DNA from: Callipepla californica brunnescens | Taxonomy: Eukaryota; Chordata; Aves; Galliformes; Odontophoridae | Direction: 5' to 3' | DNA length: 64,000 nucleotides | NCBI GenBank assembly: GCA_023055505.1 | Contig: JALIRH010000010.1 | Location: forward strand, 2,977,501-3,041,500 | In this document: positions 1 through 12,300 of the stretch, piece after piece | Position numbering within the stretch: the stretch's first letter is position 1 | How the letters are laid out: every line of letters starts with the position of its first letter | Program-made: the position numbers and the translations under genes | The notes under the pieces: generated by a model | The model's database searches: none | Told to the model about the DNA's origin: nothing | Seen by the model: only the letters and a program-made list of their open reading frames with translations

Positions 1-470
1 AGGTTGGAAATGACTTTCAAGATCATAGAATCTAAACCATCACTAAATTACATCCCCTAGTACCATTCCAAACATTGCTTAAATATATCTCGAGGGAAGG
101 GGACTCCACCGTTTTCCTGAGCAGCCCAATCCAAGGCTTGATCACTCTTTTTGTGTCACAATTCTTCTTAAGGTCCAGTCTAAAACTCCCCTGGCACAAC
201 TTGAGGCTGTTTTCTTGTATCCTGTCAATTGTCATCTGAGAAAAGAGGGCAACGTTCCCCTTGCTGCAATCTCCTTTCAGGCAATTGTAGAGGGTGATGA
301 GGCCTTCCCTCAGCCACCACTTCTTAACCCATGGATCTACTCTATCCAGATCCCTCAGCAGAGCTTCCTGACCTCAAGCCAATCAAACACTCCCATCCAA
401 TTTGGTGTTGACTGCAAAATTACTGAGGGTAATAAAGGATAAAGGCAAACTGAGAGCCTGCTTGGTATTT
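1..470 (-). mobile_element. CR1 LINE fragment, cut by window start
   Basis: The sequence reads as the reverse complement of the 3' part of a chicken-repeat-1 (CR1) non-LTR retrotransposon. It opens with the typical CR1 end phrases in antisense ('gttggaaatgac', 'aagatcatagaatc'). It continues through the region reading 'ttgtagagggtgatgagg' and then an upstream CR1 block near 330-430. The 3' end of the element lies at or left of base 1. No intact reverse transcriptase frame is left. The right boundary is approximate. This is recognition from memory of the family, not an alignment. Confidence 0.75.
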
Positions 471-648
471 CTTGGGTCTGTTTTAAATATAATCAGATAA
501 TACTCTGAGAAACCATGCTAGATCGCATCCACATTTCTCTAAAATTCTGATCATAGCTCCTATCTGCACTTGATTTTCTAACAGTAAGGAGGAAAAGCTA
601 CAATCAAATATCTGGTCTGTTATTTTATACACATTTTGTGATGGGTTG

Positions 649-1185
649 CTGTGGTTTAACCCAGCAGGTGGCTGAGTATCACACAGTCATTTGCTCACTC
701 TTCTCCTTCCCAGTGGGATGGGGGAGAGAAACAAGGAAAAAATGTACAACTCGTGGGTTGATATAAAACTACTTACTAAGATAGAGAAAAGGAAAAGGAT
801 AGTAGTTATGACTATATATCTATGTGTGAGTGTACATGACTAGAGGTGCACAAGCAATCGCTCACCACTCTCTGATCGATGCCCAGCTAGCCCCCTAAGC
901 AGGGGAAGAGAACAAGATGAACTCCCACCTCCTTCAAAACTCCTTCCACATGGTGTAATGTGGTATGGAATATCCCTTTGGCCAGTTTGAGTCAGCTAAT
1001 AGTCCTGATTCTGTTCCCTCTCAGCTCCTTGACCCCTTCTCTGAGAACTGGCTCTGTACAACAGTGCTTAGCAGCAACTATAAACATTGGTGTATAATTA
1101 ACATTATTTTTCTCCTAGAACTAAAAACATAGTGTCATATCAAATACTTGAAGAAAACAATTCCATCCCAACTGAATTTAAAACA
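649..1185. mobile_element. Solo LTR of an avian endogenous retrovirus
   Basis: The stretch opens with 'gtggtttaacccagcaggtgg', followed by 'gtgggatgggggagag', 'aactcgtgggttgat', 'gatgcccagc' and 'gtatggaatatccctttgg'. These are hallmark phrases of a widespread bird endogenous retrovirus LTR. It ends near 'ccatcccaactgaattt'. No gag, pol or env reading frame adjoins it, so it looks like a solo LTR. The exact RepBase name, the orientation and the target-site duplication were not established. It lies about 2.1 kb upstream of the CD28 start codon. Confidence 0.7.
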
Positions 1186-1916
1186 TGAGTGAAAATCCCA
1201 AGCCCACAGTTTAGATTCTTGTGTACACTGAAAACCCTTTTGCAAATCTCTTATTCACTTACTTTGGATTGCAATATCAGATGTTTTGTGACGAGATGGA
1301 AAACTGTTTCCCAGTCATGGCTTAATTGCATTTTTAGCTCTTTCAGTACTCTCAGAGTTCTATCTCCACTGAAATTATAGTAGTCTGGATTTCCATTGCT
1401 CTGATAGCATGCAGATTCTGTCTGCTAAAGCCCAGGCAGACTCAAGAGCTTGAAGTTTGATTGAAAGATGAGGTAAGGATAGGACTGAATAGTGACAAGT
1501 AATATTGCAGCAGAACACCCTCAGGTAATGCTTAGGATCTAGAAGAACAGGCTTAGAGTGCTTGGGAAGATAATGAAAAATTAAGCATAAGGGTATAGTG
1601 GGGGCATTTTCAGTTTCTTTTCCTAGATAAGCTTTGTTGTGGTTTGCACCAAGTGCAAGATGTTTTGCTGAAAGTTTAATAACTTTTTCCCCTAACCTCA
1701 TGATAACTTTAGTAATAGGAAATTATCTTAACTGTGAAGTGACACAGTCAAGTATCTAAGTGATCGGAAATGAACTGTTTAAATTAGAGCAAGAGTTGCA
1801 ATCTGGAGAAGGAGAGGAGCCAATACCCTTGGGAACACAATGATGATTTATGTCCTTTTAAAATTATAGAAAACCAAGAAATGCAGATGAGACAGGAGCT
1901 ATTTGGCAAAAAAAAT

Positions 1917-2184
1917 GGAAGAAGGAAGGAAGGAAGGAAGGAAGGAAGGAAGGAAGGAAGGAAGGAAGGAAGGAAGGAAGGAAGGAAGGAAGGAAGGAAG
2001 GAAGGAAGGAAGGAAGGAAGGAAGGAAGGAAGGAAGGAAGGAAGGAAGGAAGGAAGGAAGGAAGGGAGGAAGGAAGGAAGGAAGGAAGGAAGGAAGGAAG
2101 GAAGGAAGGAAGGGAGGGAGGGAGGGAGGGAGGGAGGGAGGGAGGGAGGGAGGGAGGGAGGGAGGGAGGGAGGGAGGGAGGGAG
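1917..2184. repeat. (GGAA)n-(GGGA)n microsatellite
   Basis: About 195 bases of nearly pure GAAG/GGAA tetranucleotide (one GGGA interruption near 2065) pass directly into about 73 bases of GGGA repeat. All purines lie on the + strand. Both strands are open in several frames only because of the repeat; the predicted Glu/Gly/Arg/Lys-rich or Pro/Ser/Phe/Leu-rich peptides are artefacts. Copy number is likely to vary between individuals and assemblies. It sits about 1.1 kb upstream of the CD28 coding start. Confidence 0.95.
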
Positions 2185-3278
2185 GAATGTGACTACTTTT
2201 TTCTTTCTCTAAAGCACAGGGGAATTCCAAAACTTTCAATATTGCAGAAAATTTACATTGATTGCAAACCTTAAAAATCTGGTTAAAATTCTTAGCCTGC
2301 AAATGAGTATACCAGTTACAGTTGCTTTTACATTTTACAGATAATTTCCAATAAAACACAGCTTAAAGACCTCAGAGGCTAGGAAGAGCAGCTTCCAGGG
2401 CAAAGGAGAGTGAATATCAGTGAGGCTAAGAGAAATACTTAGGAATAATAGGACTTTAGTGAAAGCAGTGATTGAGAAGTATGTTTGCTGCATGCTGCCT
2501 TTATTGAGATGCTAACTGGATTACAGAAACACTCATTTATAACCCAGTTTTTTTGTTTTTTTTTTTAAGGAAAGGTATGGTAGGGTAACTACTTCTTACA
2601 CTGGTTAGTCTGCATTTAGATGACGAGCTGATACAGATAACTGAAAATGCACAAACCAAGATCACTTCTCTCATGATATATTGGCATTCCTGGGTCTAGG
2701 TGCAGGTAGGAGCAAAACAGCAAGCCAAGAAAGGAAGAGTTCTGATCCTAGGAGTGAGGAGAGATGGAGTTCTCTGAGTGCACAGTTTCCTAACAGGCCA
2801 AGCTTGGGCAGCAAGGACTCCAAAGCTGCTGTTTGTGCCATGGTAATGAGAACAGCGTATTCCTATATGTGCTCTTGGTAAAGGAGCATTTCACCTCTCA
2901 AGAAGTTGATTTCTCCATCTGATGGGAGGAGCCATGCAAAGCCCCAAGCATAAGCACACATCTTGCAATACAAAGAGAAGGCTCCACATTTCAGAGGGTG
3001 GGCTTCCACTGCCTTATATGTATTACTGAATGCTGCAGAGGCGCAGAGGAAGCTTCCCAAACCTGAAGCCATCAAACAGATGAACTTCCTGTTTGAACAT
3101 TGCCGTTGTGGTGGTTTCACTCGGCTGTACATCATGTGCCACTCAGGGAGGAGGAGAGAAGCTGTGTGAGCTAGTGATGGTGCAGCCTGCCCTGTGGGGA
3201 CACCCGTGGCACGAAGCTCTGGGGAGCTTGGAAGTGCCTGGAGGGTGGGGACAAGAACGTGGGCCCACCATCATCACC
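2185..3278 (+). promoter_or_regulatory. CD28: CD28 upstream region and 5' UTR
   Basis: This 1.1 kb runs from the GGAA microsatellite to the CD28 initiation codon and must hold the 5' UTR and probably the core promoter. I see no convincing TATA box at a useful distance from 3279. The last 250 bases are GC-richer than their surroundings. An ETS-like 'cttcctgtt' occurs near 3083. The reading frame of CD28 stays open upstream to an ATG at 3093. The transcription start cannot be fixed from sequence alone. Confidence 0.35.
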
Positions 3279-3330
3279 ATGCTGGGGATCCTCGTGGTGC
3301 TCTGCCTCATCCCTGCTGCAGATGTAACAG
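3279..3330 (+). CDS. CD28: CD28 exon 1 (signal peptide)
   Basis: This exon encodes 17 residues plus one base: MLGILVVLC then LIPAADVT. It is a short hydrophobic leader ending in small residues, with cleavage expected around A14 to T17. The donor is 'acag|gtaaca', phase 1. The leftover G joins AA of exon 2 to make Glu18. An in-frame ATG lies at 3093, but the peptide between it and 3279 does not look like a leader. Confidence 0.93.
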
Positions 3331-6300
3331 GTAACAGGAAAAATGTTGTGATTGTTTCCACAATTTTTCAATTTGCAACATCAGAGAGGAGAGGCAGTCC
3401 TGTATAGATCTGAATAAGTTTTTGTTGTATTTGAATGTAAGAGAAGAGACAAAGCATGCTGCTGAGAGTGCTTATGGATCAACCCAGTATAACCAGGAGA
3501 ATGATTTTTTTCTTCCATGAGCATCCCTCTAAGATAAGACTCAAGAAATATCTATTTAATCTGTCATCTCTTCAGATGCAGTTGGAAACTGCAGGCTTAA
3601 TTTAGAGGGAGTTTATTTCACCTTCCCCCAGCCTGCACAGACTGTGCTTTGGTTGGCTTTCAGCATCTGCTGGGGGGAACCGAGCAGAGCTTTCTGGGAT
3701 CACCTCCAAGACTGTTCTGGTCAGCCCCACGTCCCATCGTGGGCCAGATCAGTGTGATGGGCTGCAGAGCCGAGCCCACCCAGACTCTCACAGCATCACC
3801 AAGTGAAAGGAACTACAGCAGAGATGCGTACCGAGCTCAAAGTTGGGAGGATCGGAATTGACGACTCTGATTTTTGCTTTGTTCGATAGTTTATTGGTAT
3901 TAGCTAGATATGTAGCTTCTTTCTGAAAATATTTTTGGCAACACAAATGCGTTTTTATGATTTAGAAATCCAGAGTCTTAGTAAAGCTTTCTGAATCTTC
4001 AGTTGTCTAGCTGCCGCTTTCTGCTGATGAGCGTTAGTGTGTTCAGAGCTGCCATGTCTTTCCAAGGAGTACAACAAAATGCAAAGCAGGGCAGTGGATG
4101 ATAGGTTTTGCTAGGATAATCTTGACAATTTTTCAAATCACTAACTTGTGAACTGTTGTTATTTGGTCTCCTCCAAATATCAGTGTCTTGTATTTTATGA
4201 GGAATTTACAGGTAGGAACAAAAATGTGCTTTCCCGTACAAATCTTTCATGTATAGAATATCTTTAAAGAGTTGCTTTTCCTATTACAAGAGATAAAATA
4301 AATTATATTTTTCCTAATTGCATGTTACTTTTCTGTAACTCTTTTCCTCATGAAAGGCACTGTGATTTGCATGAAGCCTTGATCTATATTTCTTTAAGAG
4401 ATTATAGGCTCTTTCTTCCTTGTCCTTTTTGCAATTTTCATAATTCTCTGCTTGCAGTATCGTAATTACTTCCACAGCAGGCCACTGAGTTGTCTGAGAA
4501 GACAATAATTCCAGGAGGGGATAGGTAGCAGTGATAAGTTAGTAGTTTTAAAACCATTTTCATGAGGTGTGAACATCTTTTAAACAATCCTTTTGAATTA
4601 CAAAAAAATAAGTGCGTGGTTATCAGACATCAGTTATGCCATGGTTCTCCAGACATCCATACACTTGCTTTGTGTTAAGAACTTGATTTTCTCCAGCATC
4701 CTCATTGAAACTTTTCAGTTGGTTAAAGAGAAGCAAGAGTTAGCTTACTTTTCAGGGCTCTCATGTTTTTCCATGTCCCTTTCCACCTCCTGTTTTCATG
4801 TTGATCTTGAGATTAATGGTCCTTGCTACGCAGAAGACATTAGGGCAAGTCAAAGCCCTGCAGAACTTCCTCAAACCACAAAATGTACTTCATTCTGCTG
4901 AAGACAACTGAATCTGTCCTGTTGTGCTGTTAGGCTGCACCACTGAGTGCAGCAAGTTGAGTTTGAATTGTGAACTGTAAAGCTGGAAAGAGACTTACGA
5001 GATTGATTTGATTCTTTCCCCTTTTCAGTAGTATTGAAGTTTGCAAAGCCTGTCCTCCTTCACCCTTATCACCTGGTTTCTTTCAGCTAAATAACAACGT
5101 AGCCACTCTGCCAGAGTTGCTGCTTATTTCTTGGCTATCTGTTTATTTTGTGAAATAAAGTAAAGTAAGAATGTTCCCACTGCAGAGGACCCCAAATGAC
5201 CTCATCTTTTCAGTGCTTGCATAACCTCCTGGCTGGTGTTAAAATCAGTTTCTGGGTGCTAAAATCAGCCTCAAAAACACTGAAGTTACCAGAATGCAGG
5301 ATGCAAGGTTAGCTGAGATTAGGATGACATCAACAAATTCTGGTTCAAAAATATCACAGACAAGAGAAACCCCTGTGCTCAAACTGGGTTTGATTTTAGC
5401 AAGAATACTGTGCTTGGTGCAGCTTTTGTATGAATGGAGGAAAGGTTAGTACTAAGCCAGCCTGTCACATTAGCAGGGGTAGATCTTTCCAGCTCTATGC
5501 ATAAACACACTGCTGGGTCACCTAAAATTGAAGTAACAGAGAAAGGTTCTTGCACCTGGGAAAGAGTAAAGGCAATTGAACCACAAACCAGCAGCAGAAT
5601 AAATGAACAGCTTTGTTTATAAGACAGCTGTGTGTCTTTCCACTCTTGGATTAAATAAGCTCCTTCCAGGTTTTCCTCCACAACCCCCCCCTCCCCCCCC
5701 CCCCCGGCAAGGGACTTAAGTGGGCCATTTCTTTACTGTGCTTAGAGAAATCCCAACTCATCCCAGATTCCTTGCTTTGGCAAATAGCTCCCTGAAGCCA
5801 ATTGGCATGAAAAAGTAAGAGAGTACAAAATATTTTTAACAGAATATTTTTTTCCAATAGCTGATAATGATTCATGGAAAGTTCTGGAAAAAAAAAAAAA
5901 GAAAAACAACCCTCAAAGTAGTTAGTTTCCAAACTCTGTCATCTTTATTTCACTTTCTTGATTAAAAAGAAAAGAAAAAAAGAAAAAAAGAAAAACTTCA
6001 ATGAATCTTTGCTTGCGCAGAGGTCTGTGATTGAGGAGGTAGTGTTTTTCAGATAATATTTATATGGATTGGACCTCTTTCATGATACAGAAAACCCCTA
6101 CTTGTGATTGTAAGATATGATGAGCATGACAACATACAGAAAAGCTTAACAGAGATCTTGCACACTTTTGCCTATGAAAACTAAAACCTTGGGAAAGCTT
6201 GCAGTATGTGCACACTGATTGAAGTGTTCTTACATTTCTAGACATTACAGACTCTTGAAACTGGACAATGATTTTCATAACTGCCATTTGCTGTCTGAGG

Positions 6301-9300
6301 CCAAGACATAGATATTTATTACTATGTAGCATGACTGAACCCAGCTCTGGAAACAGCAGTCATAACCCTATTTAGGGGAAAACATATACTACTGGAAACA
6401 CATATTGGATGTTTCAGAGTTTTGCAATTTTCATAAACCCAAAGAGACATAAGAAAAAATGCAAATGCAGCTTCATCTCAAGTTTGCTCAGGCTGCTCCA
6501 GATCCTACTAAAAATACACTCAAATCCTATCCAGATCAGAAATCAAGTAAGGGAGGTTTGGCCTTACTCTGTTTTCCCCTCAAAACTAATATCTATTTTG
6601 GCATGACTGACTTTCTTCAATTTGAAAAAACTCAGAGCTTGGAGAAGTAGAATAACAGCAGGGCCTGACATGCCTGTGGGGTGAGCTTTCCTTGCCCCAG
6701 CTCTGCCCTGTTCACATGGTGCTAATTAGTTCCTATAAATGGAAAACAAAACACCTTCAATCAATTCAGATTTTACATGGTAGAGCCACTTTGCAAAAGC
6801 AGATTTGGTTTAAGTTTGGCTTAAACAAATCACCTAGCATCAGCCTTCATTTAATGATCCACAAATAAACTTTTTCCCACTGTTCAGCTATCTCAGCACC
6901 AACAGTATGGGGCTGGGTCATCGACACTCAGTTGGCATGGTGAGGAAAACTGACTGGGCCAGAAAGCCAAGAAGTAAGGTGGAGGAAATGATTTTTTTGG
7001 TGGATTCAACAAAAGAGTTTGGTTGCCAATAAGCAAAATATCATGGCAGGGACATAAATAGTCCAGAGCTCTAATTAAATAGTGGATCTAATGATATAAA
7101 GCTATGTACTACTATACACCAGGAATCCAGACTAGCAGAAGCTCAAGGCAAGTCTCTTGGCTCTGCAGAAGAGTCTAAACAACATTTGAAAGTGGTTCCT
7201 CAGTGACTTTGTTTTCAGTATTGTCATTCCTCTGGCCACAGTGATCTGATCAGGCTACATGGTAAACATCCATCTGTTTTTCTGTAAGCACTTACAGTGC
7301 AAAACAGGTATTTATCTATAAATACCTACAGTGAAAAACAGATGAGTATTTTTTTTCTGAGCTGTAGTGCTTCTGCAACAATCTCTTCAAGGATGCCTAT
7401 TTTGGATATAAACTATGAAACAGAAAAACCCCTTCTGAAGATGTATTCAGTTCCTGCAATAACCAGGGTTGTAGTGGTGGGAACAATTCCACAATTCGAC
7501 TGCAGACTTGTACATGTACTTGGGCCAAAGATTGATTTTCTGGCAAAAATAGAAAAGATCAGATAGCATATCTAAAGAGGTGGAATGCAAACCTCACCCT
7601 TTACTAGAATGCCTTATAGGCCTATGCAAGAGCTTCTGTTGGAAAATGCTGATTCAAGGAAACTGAAATATTTTGCTGAAATGTCTTCACTTCGAAGAAA
7701 ATTCACCACAGGCAGCACCTTCAGTAGGAGACAGCCTTGCCTGCTGTTACTGCCAGCCTGCTCTGGGATTCCAAGATCTTGGGATCTTTGTACTGGAAAG
7801 AATGGGAATCCTCACTCTTCACTGAAACACGAAGTTTCACAGCGTTTGTGTTCCCTACAACTGTGAGATTTCTGAGCTGTGATAAGCTCTGCTGTAACCT
7901 TCAAGTTAGCTACACTGAACAGAGATATGAGGAGGCTGGGCTGCAAACTCCTCCTTTGCTGAAGGTTCTCTGTCTCATGTCTCCCTGCTCTCGTGAGAAG
8001 AAAGGGCTGGTAAACACGACTTCTGGTGAGAAAATGAACAACTTCAGCAGTTTCATGGGCTGGGTTGGTTCTTGGAGAACCTGTTGGGCATGGTTTGTTT
8101 TTACTGCCCGCACCCTGCGGCTTGTCCTGACCAACACACATCTCTGCATGTTCACTCCCTGTTCCAGTCTCGTGCATTTCATGCCCTACAATTACTGCTG
8201 TGACAGGGTATACCTTAGCAGAGGGCTTCTGGCTCAACTTCCAATAGGCCAACAAGTGGTTGATGAGGAAGCCTGGCATGTTCTTCTCTTTAGGGAGCCT
8301 TTGGGGAGCTGAGGAACAGCAGGTCTACAGTCTATCTTTTCAGCTTACAAATGAGTAGAGCTGCTAGGATTTTTTCAGCTTCAGAGTGGTGGGAGGTGTC
8401 TTGGGAAAGGCAGTTCATTAGGAAGATTTCTAACAACCACAAAAGCATTTCAAAAGAATGAGGGAGAGTCAAGGATAGACAGGTGGAGCCAAGGTTTTCA
8501 TTCTGAATTTGTTAGACCCACACTGAAGTCCATCTTCTGTTTTGATTCAGAGCAAGGATTACATGTGAATTTCCCATGGCTTTGTGAATGCAGTGACCAC
8601 CATGTAAGTTCACTGTCTTCACACATAGGTTTCATAATGAAAGCTATGAAAAAAAACAAAACAAAACAAAAGTTTCAAAATGGAAAATGTGGCTTCATAG
8701 CACCTGTGGATATACTCGTTGATATTTGACATGGATATTTTCTGGATCTATATAAATAAAACATCAATTGTGTGAATGCATTTGTTTTATATGCCTTTTG
8801 GTCTGTACCTGTCTCTGAAAGCGGAGCATATGACAAGACCATATGATTTAAATGGCCTCTTCCAGACTTAAGTGGCCTCTTCCAGGCTAATGTTCCTGCA
8901 GCCCTCTAGAAGCCCAGGCTCCCATCAGCCTTCAGGGAGGCATACTTAAGTTCTTGACCTGAGGCTGAGCATGGAAATAAACTTGTGTACCTTTCACCCC
9001 AAAGGAGTGTCCTCCCAAAAAGCCAGGGTGGTCCCTCTTCCTGTGCATCTATGATCATGCTAAATGCAGCCATGTAGTCCTAAATATTAAATATATTGAA
9101 ACATTTGTTTCCTGGGCTCAGTGAATCTGGCCTCCTTCCCGCACTATTTTTCCTTACTATCCTCTTAAAGTATCCTCACGTGGATTAAGTAGAATGAATG
9201 CAGGTTTTATAGCAGATTTTGGAGAGACATACAGTTGTCATTGTCTCAACCACAGCAATTCTCTTTGTTCCACTGAAGGCTGTTAAGACCTCCTGTGAGT

Positions 9301-12300
9301 TGAACTTGCATGAAAACATATGTGGTGATATACATACACAAAAGTGCTGTCCTTGCTTCTGGCAAGTTTCTAGCTTAAGAACCAAAACTCTTTTCCTCTT
9401 ATTTACGGGTCACCATTTGAAAAGCCTCATTAGTTCAGGATGGATTTTCTGGAAGCAGTTGCATTTCTGCAAAGTCTGTCCAGTGTTTTTTTGTTTGTCA
9501 GATAGTAGCACAGACTTCTATATGTCAGAAAACACTGTATGTACCAGTTTAGTCAATCCAAACTGAATTATATCTCCACGTGACATGCTCTTTTTGCAGG
9601 CCATTCAAGTGCTAAGTGCCAATATGGTGTCAGATTAGTGAGCCTAAGTCCTTTGAGTGATTAAGAATCTACTACAGCTGCTAGCTAGATAAACGACTTT
9701 TTTTAAATTAAAATTATAGCAGTTCTTGCTTTTAGTGTTTCTAGTCGAAGGGTGAACTCCTTGTAAAAGTTCAGCAAATTCCACCAGCAAACTTGTGAAG
9801 TCTGTCCCTGAATTAAAAAGCAAGTGTATGAATAATACTGTCTTATCTGTTTGCTTAACTGAACTTTTAATTCATAGCATTTGCACTCCATAGTGTCCCC
9901 TCACAATCTGAAGCAGTAGGCTACGATGGCCCTATGCACACACGCACACTAACAAACAAAGTATCCTTGTGACTCTTGACTTTAAATCTTAATCACATGG
10001 GCCACTTTCTCTCCTAGTGTTCTGACTGTGGAAAAACGCCCTCAGCTTTAACCTTACTCTCCCTTGGTGATGATGAAATTACTTACATATAGAGAGGGGA
10101 TTGCTGCAATCAGAGCTTCTGTGAGAAGTTGCTTCTGCAGCAAGGTGTTAAGTACTGCCTTGCAGGGAATGCCAGCAGAGGAGATATGGAGACAAGCTTC
10201 ACAGGAGGATGTGTTATTCTGAACCCTCTTTCTATATCTTGCAAACAAGTGCTTTTCTTCCCTCCCTTCCAGAAAACAAGATTCTAGTGGCTCAGCGTCC
10301 TTTGCTCATTGTAGCCAACAAAACGGCAACTCTAGTCTGCAACTACACATACAATGGAACAGGGAAAGAATTTCGAGCTTCGCTGCACAAAGGAACAGAC
10401 AGTGCAGTTGAAGTCTGCTTTATTTCATGGAACACGACCAAAATTAACAGTAATTCAAATAAAGAATTCAACTGCCAGGGGACTCATGATAAGGACAAAG
10501 TAATCTTCCAACTTTGGAATATGAGTGCCAGCCAAACTGACATCTACTTCTGCAAAATTGAGGCCATGTATCCACCTCCATATGTCTATAATGAGAAGAG
10601 CAATGGGACTGTCATTCATGTGAGAGGTAAGCTGAATATCTGTACACCAGTATCCTCCCTTATACATTCCCTGATGGACTGAGGCAGAAAAAGTAGCTGG
10701 GTTGCCTTTTAAAATGAAATTCCTGTTCCTGATCTCTTAAAAATGACATCTTAAGCAGGTATATGTAAGATTAACACATATGGTGTGTTGTAATAAGGAG
10801 TAAATAAGCTTTGAAGTGCTTAAAGTTTTCTTTGTTCTTTTAAAGAGACGCCCATCCAAACACAAGAACCAGAGTCTGCAACTTCTTTTTGGGTTATGGT
10901 GACAGTGACAGGACTTCTTGGTTTCTACAGTATGCTTGTAACTGCAGTCTTTATAATCTACCGGGTAAGAGACTATTATCCATTGCTTTTACTTCATCTC
11001 CCATGATATTCTTCCCACAGTTACCACAAATCTATTGATATCCCTCACATTAGGATCACAGTACTTCTTCACCCCAGAGACATATGCACGCCTGTACTAT
11101 GCCCTGAGAAAGCCGAAACAACAGGTGTTCTCCAGATAGGCAGCCAGCCTCTGCAATAGCGTCATAAGGCAATGTCCAGCACCTCAGCAAAACTGGGACA
11201 CAATCTCCAGTTCCAACCAATTCTCCCTCTCAGGGAAGTATCTCTCTACAAGCACTCCTCACAAACCCCTTTGAGACTATTCTGATGGAAGGAGTTTGCC
11301 TACAGTGAAACAATCTTCAGGGAACCCTCAATTGGCCCAAGACCATCCATACTGATGTCTTGTGCCCAAGCAACAATTCCCTCTTGTGCATTCTGTCAGC
11401 TTGCTTTCAAGAGAATAGGGGCACCTGTGACTCGGTAGTATATTTACCCTAAGAAAGCAGAGATAGTCTTGTAGTTCTTTACTTTTTTGCTTTCTAATCC
11501 CTCTGGAGATTTTCCTGGCCCCAGTCACATCCAGTCCAGCTTGGTTCAATACTCAGCCCTGCTGGAGTAGGGAGAGCACAAAGTGTGATGCAGAGGCAGC
11601 AGGATGCCTCTAGCACAAGTCTTAGGGTCACCATCTCCCAGAGATGATCTCACACTTCCTCCTTCACGTTGGAAGGACTTGAACTATGACCACAGAGAGT
11701 TCTGTTCCTTGCATTCTATCTCTCCACCATTAAATAGTGTCCTTCAGTACATTACGAGGTAGACTGCATAAAGGGTACAGTCTCTCTGACAAGCTACAAG
11801 CTGCGTGTACACAGAAAACCACTCACGCTGCGAGTTGAAGCTTGAGCTTTGTTAACTGTTTCACCAAAATACACTTGTTCTGTACATACATATTTCTAAT
11901 GGTAAGCAATCAAATTGGACATTGTCATAGGAAAGAGTAAGGCAGGTTAAGTGGTCTCAGTGCCTTACTGTAAGAACTAACAGGAGAGCTGTGAGAGGAT
12001 TACAGCAAACAGCTGCTGGCGTTACAGTGCTGTGCTACAGTGGCTGTGCCTGGATGAGATACTAGAGCTTCCAATCCATCATTTAGGATCTGAAACCATT
12101 TTCCCTCTGCTATTTTTGCTTGGTACCCAATGGCTATGCACTGTGCTACTAAGATGTCTGCTCCCAGCAAGACTGACAAGGCTGTACTATGAGGCATGCT
12201 GCTTGCTGCATCTATTTTACCTGCTGATGATGCTATTCTCTGATAACATGTGCTCTGAGTGTACGTGGAGCGCTACTGAATGTAAACAAAGCTGCATAGA

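Larger units (their letters stand above)
3331..10272 (+). other. CD28: CD28 intron 1
   Basis: This intron is 6942 bases, with GT at 3331 and AG at 10271-10272 after a short pyrimidine run. I find no gene inside it. It holds a C-rich tract (5684-5705), A-rich tracts (near 5888 and 5968), a nested inverted repeat (7271-7344), a CAAAA-rich run (about 8650-8669) and a 2 x 20-base tandem repeat (8848-8887). Open frames at 7585-8312 occur in several frames on both strands without splice, homology or domain support. I treat them as chance. Confidence 0.85.

Noticed and set aside
1784..2359. Long open frames on both strands over the GGAA/GGGA tract
   Set aside because: They exist only because a tetranucleotide repeat contains no stop codons. 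The peptides are pure low-complexity repeats.
7737..8312. A 191-codon open frame, the longest one free of simple repeats, in CD28 intron 1
   Set aside because: Other frames on both strands are open over the same DNA, the translation has no recognisable domain, and it lies inside an intron with no splice support. Chance openness is more likely.
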